From assembly GCA_017395215.1 (NCBI GenBank), contig JAFPVW010000171.1, positions 1-35,772 of the forward strand: a stretch of DNA of 35,772 nucleotides, written 5' to 3'. This DNA comes from Prevotella sp. (lineage in GTDB: Bacteria; Bacteroidota; Bacteroidia; Bacteroidales; Bacteroidaceae). The translations under genes were made by a program, and so were the position numbers. Position 1 is the first letter of the stretch, and every line of letters begins with the position of its first letter. Of the stretch, positions 6,939-14,077 are shown piece by piece. A model generated the notes under the pieces. It worked only from the letters and a program-made list of their open reading frames with translations, did not search any database and was not told where the DNA came from.

Positions 6939-7972
6939 ATACTCTTATTTTTTTGTTTCATGTATTGTAGGGTGCCGATGTGGCGGATGAAGTCAAGCTG
7001 GTAGTTATGGGGCGGCTTTTCGACGGGGATGGCACGCTGACGGCGGCGGGCACTGAAGCCCATCAGCAGCACGACACCGAGCAGCACGAGGTAGAGCGCC
7101 CAGCGTAGGGGCGGACGCTTCAGCAGTTCGCGGAAGGGTGAACTTTCCGCCACGTCGTAGTTGGGCATGTAGGCCTCGGTGCGCACAACAGGCAAATCCT
7201 TCAAGCGGTTCAGCAGGCGATGAACGTAGGCGGGATTGTTGAGGATGCCGTAGTTGGTCAGCAGCAGCGGCGTGGTGACGAGGATCAACTCGCCACGACC
7301 AATGGGATAACTGAGGGCTACGACGTCGGCCACCTTGATTTTCGACGAATCTGCCTTCATATAAGGGCTGTCCTTGTCGATGTGCTCTTCCGCGAATTGC
7401 ATATCTTCCCAATTGTTAATCTTGGCCAATGGAACGGCTGGAATCGTGTCTAAGATAACAGAATTGATAAACTGAGGATTAACGCGGGTAATAGAGGGCT
7501 TATAAAGGGCTGAGTCGCCTACCCAGAATATGCTGTCGTGAGTGTTTATCTGCTCTAAGCTCTTCTGGAAATTGGAGGCAACGAAGTAATACTTCGTGTT
7601 ACAAAAGATGTTCAGCGTATCGCAGAGTTCATCAATGAAATACGAGTGTGCAAAAAGAATGCGGTTGCCTCGAGCGGCCAAAGCAAGGAGGGTGTCGATG
7701 TTTACATCCTGTCCCTGATAGCCGGTTTGAAGAATGATGATGGAACGGGGCGACGACTTCTCCAAAGCCAACTGCGACAGCGACTTACGGCAAACGGTGT
7801 AGTCGTGGGGCATCGTGGTGGCAAGCACGCTGTCGAAGACGTAGCAGCCAAAGGGCTGTCGGTCGGCATGGGCAAAGGTTGGTTCCCACACGAAGCGGCG
7901 CGGCATCTGGTACTCCAAGACGAGCATCAGCACGGTCAAGCCCACGATAAGCAACCAGAATTTACGATTCAC
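6917..7972 (-). CDS. DUF4350 domain membrane protein
   Basis: A 351-residue protein with an N-terminal membrane anchor (FWLLIVGLTVLMLVLEY, about 5-21) and a long extracytoplasmic domain of DUF4350 type. A second membrane helix lies near residues 290-307 (WALYLVLLGVVLLMGFSA), followed by a basic cytoplasmic tail. It overlaps MoxR by 22 nt and the DUF4129 gene by 11 nt. DUF4350 proteins occur in this operon between DUF4129 and MoxR. The domain resembles a glutamine-amidotransferase-like fold without obvious catalytic residues, so a structural or sensing role is more likely. The biochemical role is unknown. Confidence 0.82.
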   Translation of the reverse strand: MNRKFWLLIVGLTVLMLVLEYQMPRRFVWEPTFAHADRQPFGCYVFDSVLATTMPHDYTVCRKSLSQLALEKSSPRSIIILQTGYQGQDVNIDTLLALAARGNRILFAHSYFIDELCDTLNIFCNTKYYFVASNFQKSLEQINTHDSIFWVGDSALYKPSITRVNPQFINSVILDTIPAVPLAKINNWEDMQFAEEHIDKDSPYMKADSSKIKVADVVALSYPIGRGELILVTTPLLLTNYGILNNPAYVHRLLNRLKDLPVVRTEAYMPNYDVAESSPFRELLKRPPLRWALYLVLLGVVLLMGFSARRRQRAIPVEKPPHNYQLDFIRHIGTLQYMKQKNKSIWKKEKA

Positions 7973-8609
7973 GGATCACCTCCTTTCCTAATTGTTCCAC
8001 TTCATCGTAGAGCGGACGGGTGGCGGGAAAGTTGCCGTAGCGCACGCGCAGAAAATGAGCAGTGAGAGTGCGGAAGGCGGCAGGGGCAGCCGCTGTGGGG
8101 ACAGTGGCACCGCCGCTGCGCAGCGAACAGGCGGCTGAGAACTCGCGGACGTACTGCGTTGGGGTTTTGAAGGGCTGCCAGTCGATGAGGCTGGCGTCGG
8201 TGAGGGCTTTGAGGGTCTGGAGGTACCGCAGGCGGATGGCCTCGCGGAAGTTGCTGTTGGCCACAGCCTGGCAGATGGCGGTATCGAAATCGACGCCGTA
8301 GATGGAGTCCTCGGCATCACCATCAGTAGTCTCTCCCTGTTCCTGCCGCCGGAAGATGCCGCTGTTTTGGCGCCACAGATACCACCCAATGAAGCCCAGC
8401 ACGCCGACGGCGAGGATGGCAAGCACCCACTGGACGACGGTGCTGTTGACAGCATCTCCGAAGATGTCGTTCAGGAACTCCCTGACCTGCATCATCAGCC
8501 ACTCAGTGAAAGTCATTCCTCCTCCGACTATCTCACGATTGTAGTCGAAGTCCTGCTGAGCCTGCCACTGGGCTATCTGCGCGCTGTCTATGACGAGGGT
8601 ATCGGGCAA
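7962..8609 (-). CDS. DUF4129 domain membrane protein, N-terminus doubtful
   Basis: The 215-residue frame begins at a TTG (8609). One membrane helix lies near residues 62-80 (VVQWVLAILAVGVLGFIGWYL), followed by the DUF4129 region (DTAICQAVANSNFREAIRLRYLQTLKALTDASLI, RPLYDEVEQLGKEV at the end). Family members normally start with a signal or membrane segment before the (Q)DTL motif. Here PDTLVIDSAQIAQW directly follows a heptamer repeat with no ATG or GTG in the open frame upstream. The signal region may have been lost to the repeat, or a TTG start is used. It overlaps DUF4350 by 11 nt. Confidence 0.75.
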   Translation of the reverse strand: MPDTLVIDSAQIAQWQAQQDFDYNREIVGGGMTFTEWLMMQVREFLNDIFGDAVNSTVVQWVLAILAVGVLGFIGWYLWRQNSGIFRRQEQGETTDGDAEDSIYGVDFDTAICQAVANSNFREAIRLRYLQTLKALTDASLIDWQPFKTPTQYVREFSAACSLRSGGATVPTAAAPAAFRTLTAHFLRVRYGNFPATRPLYDEVEQLGKEVIRES

Positions 8610-8610
8610 G

Positions 8611-8645
8611 GTGAAGGGTGAAGAGTGAAGAGTGAAGGGTGAGAG
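8611..8645 (-). repeat. Heptamer tandem repeat (CACTCTT/CACCCTT)
   Basis: The minus strand runs CACCCTT, CACTCTT, CACTCTT, CACCCTT after CTCTCAC: about five 7-bp units filling the gap between two operon genes. It abuts the doubtful start of the DUF4129 gene. Related 7-mers occur at 21091, 29394 and about 31208. Confidence 0.8.
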
Positions 8646-8646
8646 G

Positions 8647-9579
8647 TTAGAGAGTCTCGAAGTTTTCTATATCCTGGTCAACGCCGACGCCATCGACCTT
8701 ATCGCAGGCATGGCCGTACTGATAGGCGATGCCAATACACATCAATGCCATTATGCAACTGCCGGCGAAGCTGGACACCACACCCAGCAGATACTGAATG
8801 GCCGTATAGCCGAACGACGAGACAAAGCCCGAGGTGTTGCCCTGGGTGGCAAGGAGATTTTTCGCCATTACCATGATGTACCACGGTGTGGAAATCAAGC
8901 CCGAGATGATGGAGGAGATGATGTAGAGCACAATCATGACGCCAACGATGCCGGCCCACGTCTTCCAGCCCAAGCGCACCGACTTGGCGTAAGCGCTGAC
9001 GATGCCAGTATCCTCGAACAGGTAGATGGGATAGACCAACACGAAGAGTGGCAGCACCACAACGGCTATGATGATGACCGGCAAGATGAAGTAAGGACTG
9101 GCGGCTATCAGCAGTGCCATCAGCAGGACGATGACTACAAAAATAGCAATACTCGTGACCAGCAGTACCAGCTGGCGTAAGCACTTCTGAACCACGCCAG
9201 GCCGGAGTTCGTCGAAAGTGACACCCTTCAGCCGCTCCGACCGCTGCTCGTAGAGCTGCATCATCGTATAGGACACGGCATAGACCAAGATGATGGCTAC
9301 GAACTGCACCAACATATACAGGCCCATCGACGAGAGCCACTGCAGCATATCGGCAAAGTTCCGGCCTCCGCCACTTGTAATAGCGGTGATGGACTCCATA
9401 TAGCCCGTCATAAAGTTGTTCATACAGAACGTCTGCACGATTGCAACGGGCAGGACTAAGTAAGTGATGTACTTCAACAGCGTGCGAAAGTTCTCGCCGA
9501 CGAAGTCGAACGTGTCAGACAACTTGTCGCCAAACGTTCTCTTACGATAGAGTTTAATCAATGGTTTTTCTGAGCTCAT
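8647..9579 (-). CDS. Polytopic membrane protein of the SpoIIM-DUF4129 operon
   Basis: A 310-residue membrane protein with a short cytoplasmic start (MSSEKPLIKLYRKRTFGDKL) and about six hydrophobic segments near residues 32-52, 82-108, 138-163, 166-188, 215-240 and 265-292. Overall it resembles the membrane domain seen in glycerophosphodiester phosphodiesterase-like or DUF975-like proteins, but no catalytic motif is present. The start overlaps the SpoIIM stop by 4 nt (ATGA), which implies translational coupling. Proteins of this type recur at this position between SpoIIM and DUF4129 in Bacteroidales. The function is not known to me. Confidence 0.75.
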   Translation of the reverse strand: MSSEKPLIKLYRKRTFGDKLSDTFDFVGENFRTLLKYITYLVLPVAIVQTFCMNNFMTGYMESITAITSGGGRNFADMLQWLSSMGLYMLVQFVAIILVYAVSYTMMQLYEQRSERLKGVTFDELRPGVVQKCLRQLVLLVTSIAIFVVIVLLMALLIAASPYFILPVIIIAVVVLPLFVLVYPIYLFEDTGIVSAYAKSVRLGWKTWAGIVGVMIVLYIISSIISGLISTPWYIMVMAKNLLATQGNTSGFVSSFGYTAIQYLLGVVSSFAGSCIMALMCIGIAYQYGHACDKVDGVGVDQDIENFETL

Positions 9580-10523
9580 GGTTTTTTCTTTTTAGGTAAT
9601 ACAATATAATAATAGATAACAAATGCCAAAGAACAGAGGATGATGCTCAGCCGCAGCAGGTCGGGCCACTCGGTGTGGCGCGTGAAGAAGCCCTCGATAA
9701 AACCCGCCACGACGAACAACGGCACCGCACCCACCACGATGCGCAGACCGCGACGCGCCCCACGCCGGAACGACACAAGCCGGGGATAGGTGCCGGGAAA
9801 GAGCCAGCCGTTGCCCATCGCAATGCCTGCAGCTCCGGCCACGATAATGGCCGAGATCTCGAGCGTGCCATGCAGCCAAACAGCCAACGCCGACTGCCAC
9901 AGCAGGCCGTGCTGGGCGAAGAACGTCTGGAACGAGCCGAGCATGACACCATTCTGAAACAGAATGAACCCCGTGCCGATGCTGGTGAACACGCCCAGGA
10001 CGAAGGTGACGAACGACACCTTGACATTGTTGAGCGTAATCATACTGAACATATCGCTCTCAGGGTCGCCGTTGTAAACGGCCATCGGCTTGCCGTTGGC
10101 GATGTTCTGCAGCGTCATGTCCACATAGTTGTCGCCAAGAATGATGCGGCAGAACTCCGGATCGAACAACTGCGACAGCATGCCCACCAAGGCACTGGCC
10201 AGGAAGATAATGAACGAAGTCAGCAACTCGCGCCGCGCCTCCCACATCGTGCGCGGCACTTCGTCGGTCCAGAACGTCACGAGCCGCGACCAGCGGTAGC
10301 GTTGCGAGCGGTAAATCTCGTTGTGAAGGGCCGAGGCGAGGTTGTTCAGGTAGCGCGTAATCTTCGACTCCGGGTAGTGTGTCTGCGCAAAGGCCAGGTC
10401 GCTGGTCACGTCGATGTAGGTGTCGGCCAGTTGGGTGGCCTCGGTCTCACCGACCGCATCCACTACCAGCTCAGCACTGCGCCACTTCTCGATGTTCTGC
10501 CTGATGAACGTGACTTCCTTCAT
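9576..10523 (-). CDS. SpoIIM family (stage II sporulation M-like) membrane protein
   Basis: This is 315 aa from the ATG at 10523 (MKEVTFIRQNIEKWRSAE). The frame stays open upstream, but that part overlaps the promoter and the divergent gene. The long N-terminal helical region (1-100) is followed by membrane segments and the SpoIIM block: NNVKVSFVTFVLGVFTSIGTG and WLHGTLEISAIIVAGAAG with the conserved HG-LE pattern. In non-sporulating Bacteroidetes this family accompanies RDD and MoxR/DUF58 genes and is not about sporulation. The leader is only a few nucleotides if the visible promoter is used. It is the first gene of the operon ending with DUF58. Confidence 0.88.
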   Translation of the reverse strand: MKEVTFIRQNIEKWRSAELVVDAVGETEATQLADTYIDVTSDLAFAQTHYPESKITRYLNNLASALHNEIYRSQRYRWSRLVTFWTDEVPRTMWEARRELLTSFIIFLASALVGMLSQLFDPEFCRIILGDNYVDMTLQNIANGKPMAVYNGDPESDMFSMITLNNVKVSFVTFVLGVFTSIGTGFILFQNGVMLGSFQTFFAQHGLLWQSALAVWLHGTLEISAIIVAGAAGIAMGNGWLFPGTYPRLVSFRRGARRGLRIVVGAVPLFVVAGFIEGFFTRHTEWPDLLRLSIILCSLAFVIYYYIVLPKKKKP

Positions 10524-10532
10524 AATTCTGTG

Positions 10533-10591
10533 CAAAGGTACGAAATAATTTATAATTACAATTGATAATTGATAATAATTTCGTACCTTTG
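10533..10591. promoter_or_regulatory. Palindromic divergent promoter region (SpoIIM operon and RDD gene)
   Basis: A perfect 14-bp inverted repeat at 10533-10546 and 10578-10591 contains a TACCTTTG -7 box in each direction. The plus-strand box is at 10584-10591 with TTG at 10562-10564 (19 nt). The minus-strand box is at 10533-10540 with TTG at 10559-10561 (18 nt). ATG follows each -7 box after 8 or 9 nt, so both mRNAs would be nearly leaderless. The AT-rich centre consists of AATTGATAATTG-type repeats. Confidence 0.65.
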
Positions 10592-10599
10592 CCGACGAA

Positions 10600-11310
10600 A
10601 TGGCAGAAAAGAGCATCGTTACCGGACAATATGTACGCCTGCGCCAGACACCGGCCAGCGTCGGCGAGCGCATGGTGGCACAGGTCATCGACTGGGTGGT
10701 GCAGATAGCCTACTTCTTTCTGTGGGTGCTTTTCATCCGCCTTACCGGCATTAAGTTCGGCCCTACGGCCATCATCACCCTCGTCGTTCTGCCAATCCTG
10801 TTTTACTGTCCGCTGTGTGAGATGCTCAGTGGAGGCCAGACCATCGGCAAGAAACTTATCATGCTGCGCGTCATCATGGCCGACGGCACCCTACCCTCGC
10901 CCGCTGCCTACCTGCTGCGGTGGCTGCTGATGATTGCCGACGGCCCGCTGTTAGGCTACGTCGGCGTGCTGGTGATGATTCTGAACCGCAACAACCAGCG
11001 GCTTGGCGATATGGCGGCGGGCACGCTGGTTGTCAAGTTGCACAGCTATTCCAAGATTCAGGTCAGCCTCGACGAGTACGATTACCTGACCAAAGGCTAC
11101 CATCCCTCCTACCCTCAGGCCGCCGACCTCTCGTTAGAGCAGGTCGACATCATCCGTCGCGCCATCGACAGCGAACAGCCCGAGCGCATCAGCCAGCTGT
11201 CGCAGAAGGTGCAGCAGCTTCTGGGTGTCAGTCGGCGCGAGTCGGGCGATGAGTTCTTCCTGCGCCGTATCGTGCGCGACTATCAGTACTACGCCTTGGA
11301 GGAAATATAA
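10600..11310 (+). CDS. RDD family membrane protein
   Basis: A 236-residue protein of the RDD family. The family motif sits near residues 25-30 (GERMVAQVIDWVVQIAYFF), followed by three hydrophobic segments (about 29-50, 58-80 and 105-130), the conserved GQTIGKKLIMLRV turn (about 84-96), and NNQRLGDMAAGTLVV. A soluble helical tail of about 80 aa follows. RDD genes are commonly divergent from SpoIIM genes in Bacteroidales, so a shared membrane complex is likely. It ends 3 nt before the convergent aminopeptidase stop. Its last 60 codons reappear at 34560-34741. Confidence 0.9.
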   Translation: MAEKSIVTGQYVRLRQTPASVGERMVAQVIDWVVQIAYFFLWVLFIRLTGIKFGPTAIITLVVLPILFYCPLCEMLSGGQTIGKKLIMLRVIMADGTLPSPAAYLLRWLLMIADGPLLGYVGVLVMILNRNNQRLGDMAAGTLVVKLHSYSKIQVSLDEYDYLTKGYHPSYPQAADLSLEQVDIIRRAIDSEQPERISQLSQKVQQLLGVSRRESGDEFFLRRIVRDYQYYALEEI

Positions 11311-12341
11311 TCTTCAGATAGCTTCACAAGCCTCGCGCAACCACTTCACCTCATCACTGTCAAGATGCGGCGACAGCCGCTCGTAGACCGTCCGGTGGTA
11401 GTCGTCCAGCCAGTCGGCTTCCTCCTGCGTCAGCAGTTCGCGCATGATGGGACGCTTGTCGATGGGACAGAGCGTCAGCGGATCAAACTGCAGGAACTTG
11501 CCGAACTCCGTTTCCTTGTAGGCCGTTATGAGCAGCGTGTTCTCCGTGCGTGCGCCGCAGCGCCCGGCCAGGTAGATGCCCGGCTCGTCGGTGATGGTCA
11601 TGCCCTCGACAAGCGGGGCGGGCTTCCACTCCATGCGGAACTGGTGAGGCCCCTCGTGTACGCTGAGATAGGTGCCTACGCCGTGACCCGTGCCGTGCAG
11701 GTAGTTCAGACCCTCGCGCCACATGGCCTCGCGGGCCAGGATGTCGATCTGCGTACCGCTGGCCCCACTGGGGAATTTGCACAGCTCTATCTGGATGTGG
11801 CCCTTCAATACCAGCGTATAGATGCGCCGCTCCTCGTCGGTCAGTGGACCGAGGGCTATGGTGCGGGTGATGTCGGTGGTGCCGTCGAGATACTGTGCGC
11901 CGCTGTCGAGCAGCAGCAGGCCGCGCGGCTCAAGCTGGGCGTCGGTCTCGGGCGTCGCCTCGTAGTGGACGATGGCGGCGTGGGGGCCGTAGCCCGCTAT
12001 CGTGTCGAACGACAGGTCGCGATAGAGTGGCTGCTCGGCGCGCAGGGCCGTCAGTTTCTGGTCGATGGACATCTCGGTCTTAGGCTCCGGACTCTCGTCG
12101 AGCCACTTCAAGAACTTAACCATGGCGATGCCGTCTTTCAGCATCGCCGACTTAAAACCCGCTATCTCGGTGGCGTTTTTGACGGTCTTCATCCGCTTCA
12201 CGGGCGACTCTTCCTCCACCTTCTCGCGGGTGACAGCTTGATAGAGTGCATAGTTCACCTCGTCGGGGTCGAGCAGGATGTTATACTCGAAGTAGTCCTT
12301 CAAGCCACGGACGACATTCTCATAGTCGTCGACCTTGATAC
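11129..12341. repeat. Segmental duplication, copy 1
   Basis: This stretch matches 34560-35772 base for base without net gaps (constant offset of 23,431). It covers the RDD 3' end and the aminopeptidase 3' part. Scattered substitutions show it is not an exact copy; by reading, the encoded aminopeptidase parts differ at about 15 of 329 residues. Confidence 0.9.
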
Positions 12342-13095
12342 CCTCCTGCCGCAGGTAGGCCGACACCTCGGGCGTCAGCTTCACCTTATCTATATATAGG
12401 GTGACATCCTTCGTCGAGATGAGTAGATAGCTGACGAAGACGGGGTTGCAGTGGACGTCAGTCCCGCGCAGGTTCAGCGTCCAGGCGATGTCGTCGAGTG
12501 CCGACATCAGCATACCGTCGGCGTGCTTCTCGCGCAGGGCCTGGCGGATGCGCGAGAGCTTGCTGCCCGTCGTCTCGCCGGCATATTCCAGCGGGTAGAT
12601 TTCCACGGGGCGGTCGGGTATGGCGGGACGGTTGCGCCATATCTGGCGCAGGGGGTCGAGGTTGGTGCGCAGCGTCAGGCCACCCTCCTTCCTGAGGTCA
12701 GCTATCAGTTCTTTCACGCTGTTGGCCGACGAGCACCAGCCGTCGATGCCGACCTCGGTGAATGGACAATTGGTAATTGACAATTGAGAATTAATCCACT
12801 GGGCGATGGTGGGCGTGCCCTCAATCTTGAGCTTCATCAGCTGGAACTCCGTACCTCTGAGTTGCTCCTCGGCGGCCAGGAAGTAGCGCGAGTCGGTCCA
12901 CAGGGCGGCGCTGTCAAGCGTGACGACGGCCGTTCCGGCAGAGCCGTCGAAGCCGGAAATAAACTCACGACCCTTCCAGTGGTCGGGCACGTATTCGCCC
13001 TGATGGGGGTCGGTACTGGGGAAGATAAAAGCGGCCAGTCGTTCGCGCCGCATCACCTCGCGGAGGTCTTCTAATCGTTGTTTGATGTTGTTCAT
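11314..13095 (-). CDS. X-Pro aminopeptidase (peptidase family M24B)
   Basis: This is 593 aa from the ATG at 13095 (MNNIKQRLEDLREVMRRERL); an ATG two codons earlier is also possible. The length fits the three-domain aminopeptidase P type: two creatinase-like N-terminal domains (about 1-300) and a C-terminal M24 pita-bread domain. Metal ligands are visible: the two Asp in LLLDSGAQYLDGTTDIT, His in GTGHGVG, Glu in TDEPGIY, and Glu in ENTLL. It removes N-terminal residues before proline in the cytosol. It is the last gene of the NRPS run, 31 nt after the activase. An AATTG tract (12766-12794) is translated inside the N-terminal half. It may be a housekeeping enzyme rather than part of the biosynthesis. 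Confidence 0.93.
   Translation of the reverse strand: MNNIKQRLEDLREVMRRERLAAFIFPSTDPHQGEYVPDHWKGREFISGFDGSAGTAVVTLDSAALWTDSRYFLAAEEQLRGTEFQLMKLKIEGTPTIAQWINSQLSITNCPFTEVGIDGWCSSANSVKELIADLRKEGGLTLRTNLDPLRQIWRNRPAIPDRPVEIYPLEYAGETTGSKLSRIRQALREKHADGMLMSALDDIAWTLNLRGTDVHCNPVFVSYLLISTKDVTLYIDKVKLTPEVSAYLRQEGIKVDDYENVVRGLKDYFEYNILLDPDEVNYALYQAVTREKVEEESPVKRMKTVKNATEIAGFKSAMLKDGIAMVKFLKWLDESPEPKTEMSIDQKLTALRAEQPLYRDLSFDTIAGYGPHAAIVHYEATPETDAQLEPRGLLLLDSGAQYLDGTTDITRTIALGPLTDEERRIYTLVLKGHIQIELCKFPSGASGTQIDILAREAMWREGLNYLHGTGHGVGTYLSVHEGPHQFRMEWKPAPLVEGMTITDEPGIYLAGRCGARTENTLLITAYKETEFGKFLQFDPLTLCPIDKRPIMRELLTQEEADWLDDYHRTVYERLSPHLDSDEVKWLREACEAI
12766..12794. repeat. AATTG-type tract inside the aminopeptidase gene
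   Basis: The 29 nt repeat ACAATTG/GTAATTG/ACAATTG/AGAATTA-like units and are read in frame as roughly INSQLSITNC in the aminopeptidase. Similar units form the RDD/SpoIIM promoter centre (10549-10580) and the MATE start (15411-15436). Confidence 0.7.
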
Positions 13096-13126
13096 AGTCA
13101 TTGGTTTATTATATTGACAATAGTTG

Positions 13127-14056
13127 CTATCCGCCGACGACAGTCCTGAGTCCGAAGGCCTCAAACTGCTGGCGACAGCGCTGCAGGGTGGCCTCGGTCG
13201 GCGTAGCCATCGGAATGGCCTGCGGGTTATACTGGCTTCCCATGCGGAGGTGTTTGTCCTTGCCGACGTCATGGTAGGGCAGCAGGTGGAGAGACCCGCC
13301 CCCGACCCCTCCCTGTGAGGGAGGGGAGTGAAGAGACTGGAGGAAGCGGGCGGTGGCCTCGATGTTCTCCTCGTCGGCATTGACGCCCTCGATGAGGGGT
13401 ATGCGTATCCAGAAGGGCACGCCGAGGCGGGCCACGAGGCGGATGTTGCTGAGTATCAAGTCGTTCGATACGCCCGTATAGCGGCGGTGCTGCTCAGCGT
13501 CCATCAGTTTAAGGTCAACGAGCAGCAGCTCACACTCGCCGGCCACGGTCTCGACGACGTCAGCCTGGGCGTAGAGGGTGGTGTCAACCGTGCGGTGCAG
13601 GCCCCGCCGCCCCAGCTCGCGCAGAATCTCCAACGCCGACTGAGGGTGCATCAGCGGTTCACCGCCGCAGAGGGTGACGCCGCCGCCACTGTCGGTCATT
13701 ACGGCGCGCTCCTTCTCGACCTCGGCCATCAGTTCGTCGAGCGTATAACGGCGGCCGCAGACCTCCAAGGCCCTGGTGGGGCACTCGTCGGCGCAGCGGC
13801 CGCAGACCGTACAGCGGCCGGCGTCGCTGACGATGCCGTCGGGCGTCAGCCGCAGGGCCTGCTCAGGGCACACGGCGACGCACGTCTGGCAACCGATACA
13901 CTTCGACCGCTTATAGAGCAGTTGCGGCTGTGGACTCCAACCTTCGGGGTTATGACACCAGACGCAACGGAGCGGGCACCCCTTCATGAAGAGTGTCGTG
14001 CGGATGCCCGGTCCGTCGTTGATGGCATAGCGCTTGATGTCAAAGATGTAGTCCAT
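13127..14056 (-). CDS. Glycyl-radical-enzyme activating enzyme (radical SAM)
   Basis: A 309-residue PFL-activase-like radical SAM protein. The SAM cluster motif is CPLRCVWC (about residues 27-34), after the family start IFDIKRYAINDGPGIRT. Two ferredoxin-type 4Fe-4S clusters are inserted at about 53-95 (CIGCQTCVAVCP, CTVCGRCADECP). GGGVTLCGGEPL and VDLKLMD follow. Such enzymes install the glycyl radical in a partner, but no glycyl radical enzyme gene lies in this window. The two-ferredoxin type occurs more with non-PFL partners. Near residues 248-259 (SPPSQGGVGGGS) a GC-rich palindrome is translated just before the conserved LLPYHDVG. Its start is 21 nt after the MATE stop. Activity despite the insertion is uncertain. 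Confidence 0.9.
   Translation of the reverse strand: MDYIFDIKRYAINDGPGIRTTLFMKGCPLRCVWCHNPEGWSPQPQLLYKRSKCIGCQTCVAVCPEQALRLTPDGIVSDAGRCTVCGRCADECPTRALEVCGRRYTLDELMAEVEKERAVMTDSGGGVTLCGGEPLMHPQSALEILRELGRRGLHRTVDTTLYAQADVVETVAGECELLLVDLKLMDAEQHRRYTGVSNDLILSNIRLVARLGVPFWIRIPLIEGVNADEENIEATARFLQSLHSPPSQGGVGGGSLHLLPYHDVGKDKHLRMGSQYNPQAIPMATPTEATLQRCRQQFEAFGLRTVVGG
13295..13328. repeat. GC-rich palindromic element inside the activase gene
   Basis: This is a 34-nt hairpin of the type CCCGCCCCCGACCCCTCCC-loop-GGGAGGGGAG. It matches the left arm at 14712-14743 with two or three differences. Here it is a single copy, adding about 11 codons without breaking the frame. Confidence 0.8.
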
Positions 14057-14077
14057 AGTTGGTTTACTTCGAATAGT

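Noticed and set aside
13096-13380. Longer aminopeptidase start upstream of 13095
   Set aside because: The extra frame runs through the activase 3' end and gives low-complexity residues. MNNIKQRLEDLR is the natural start.
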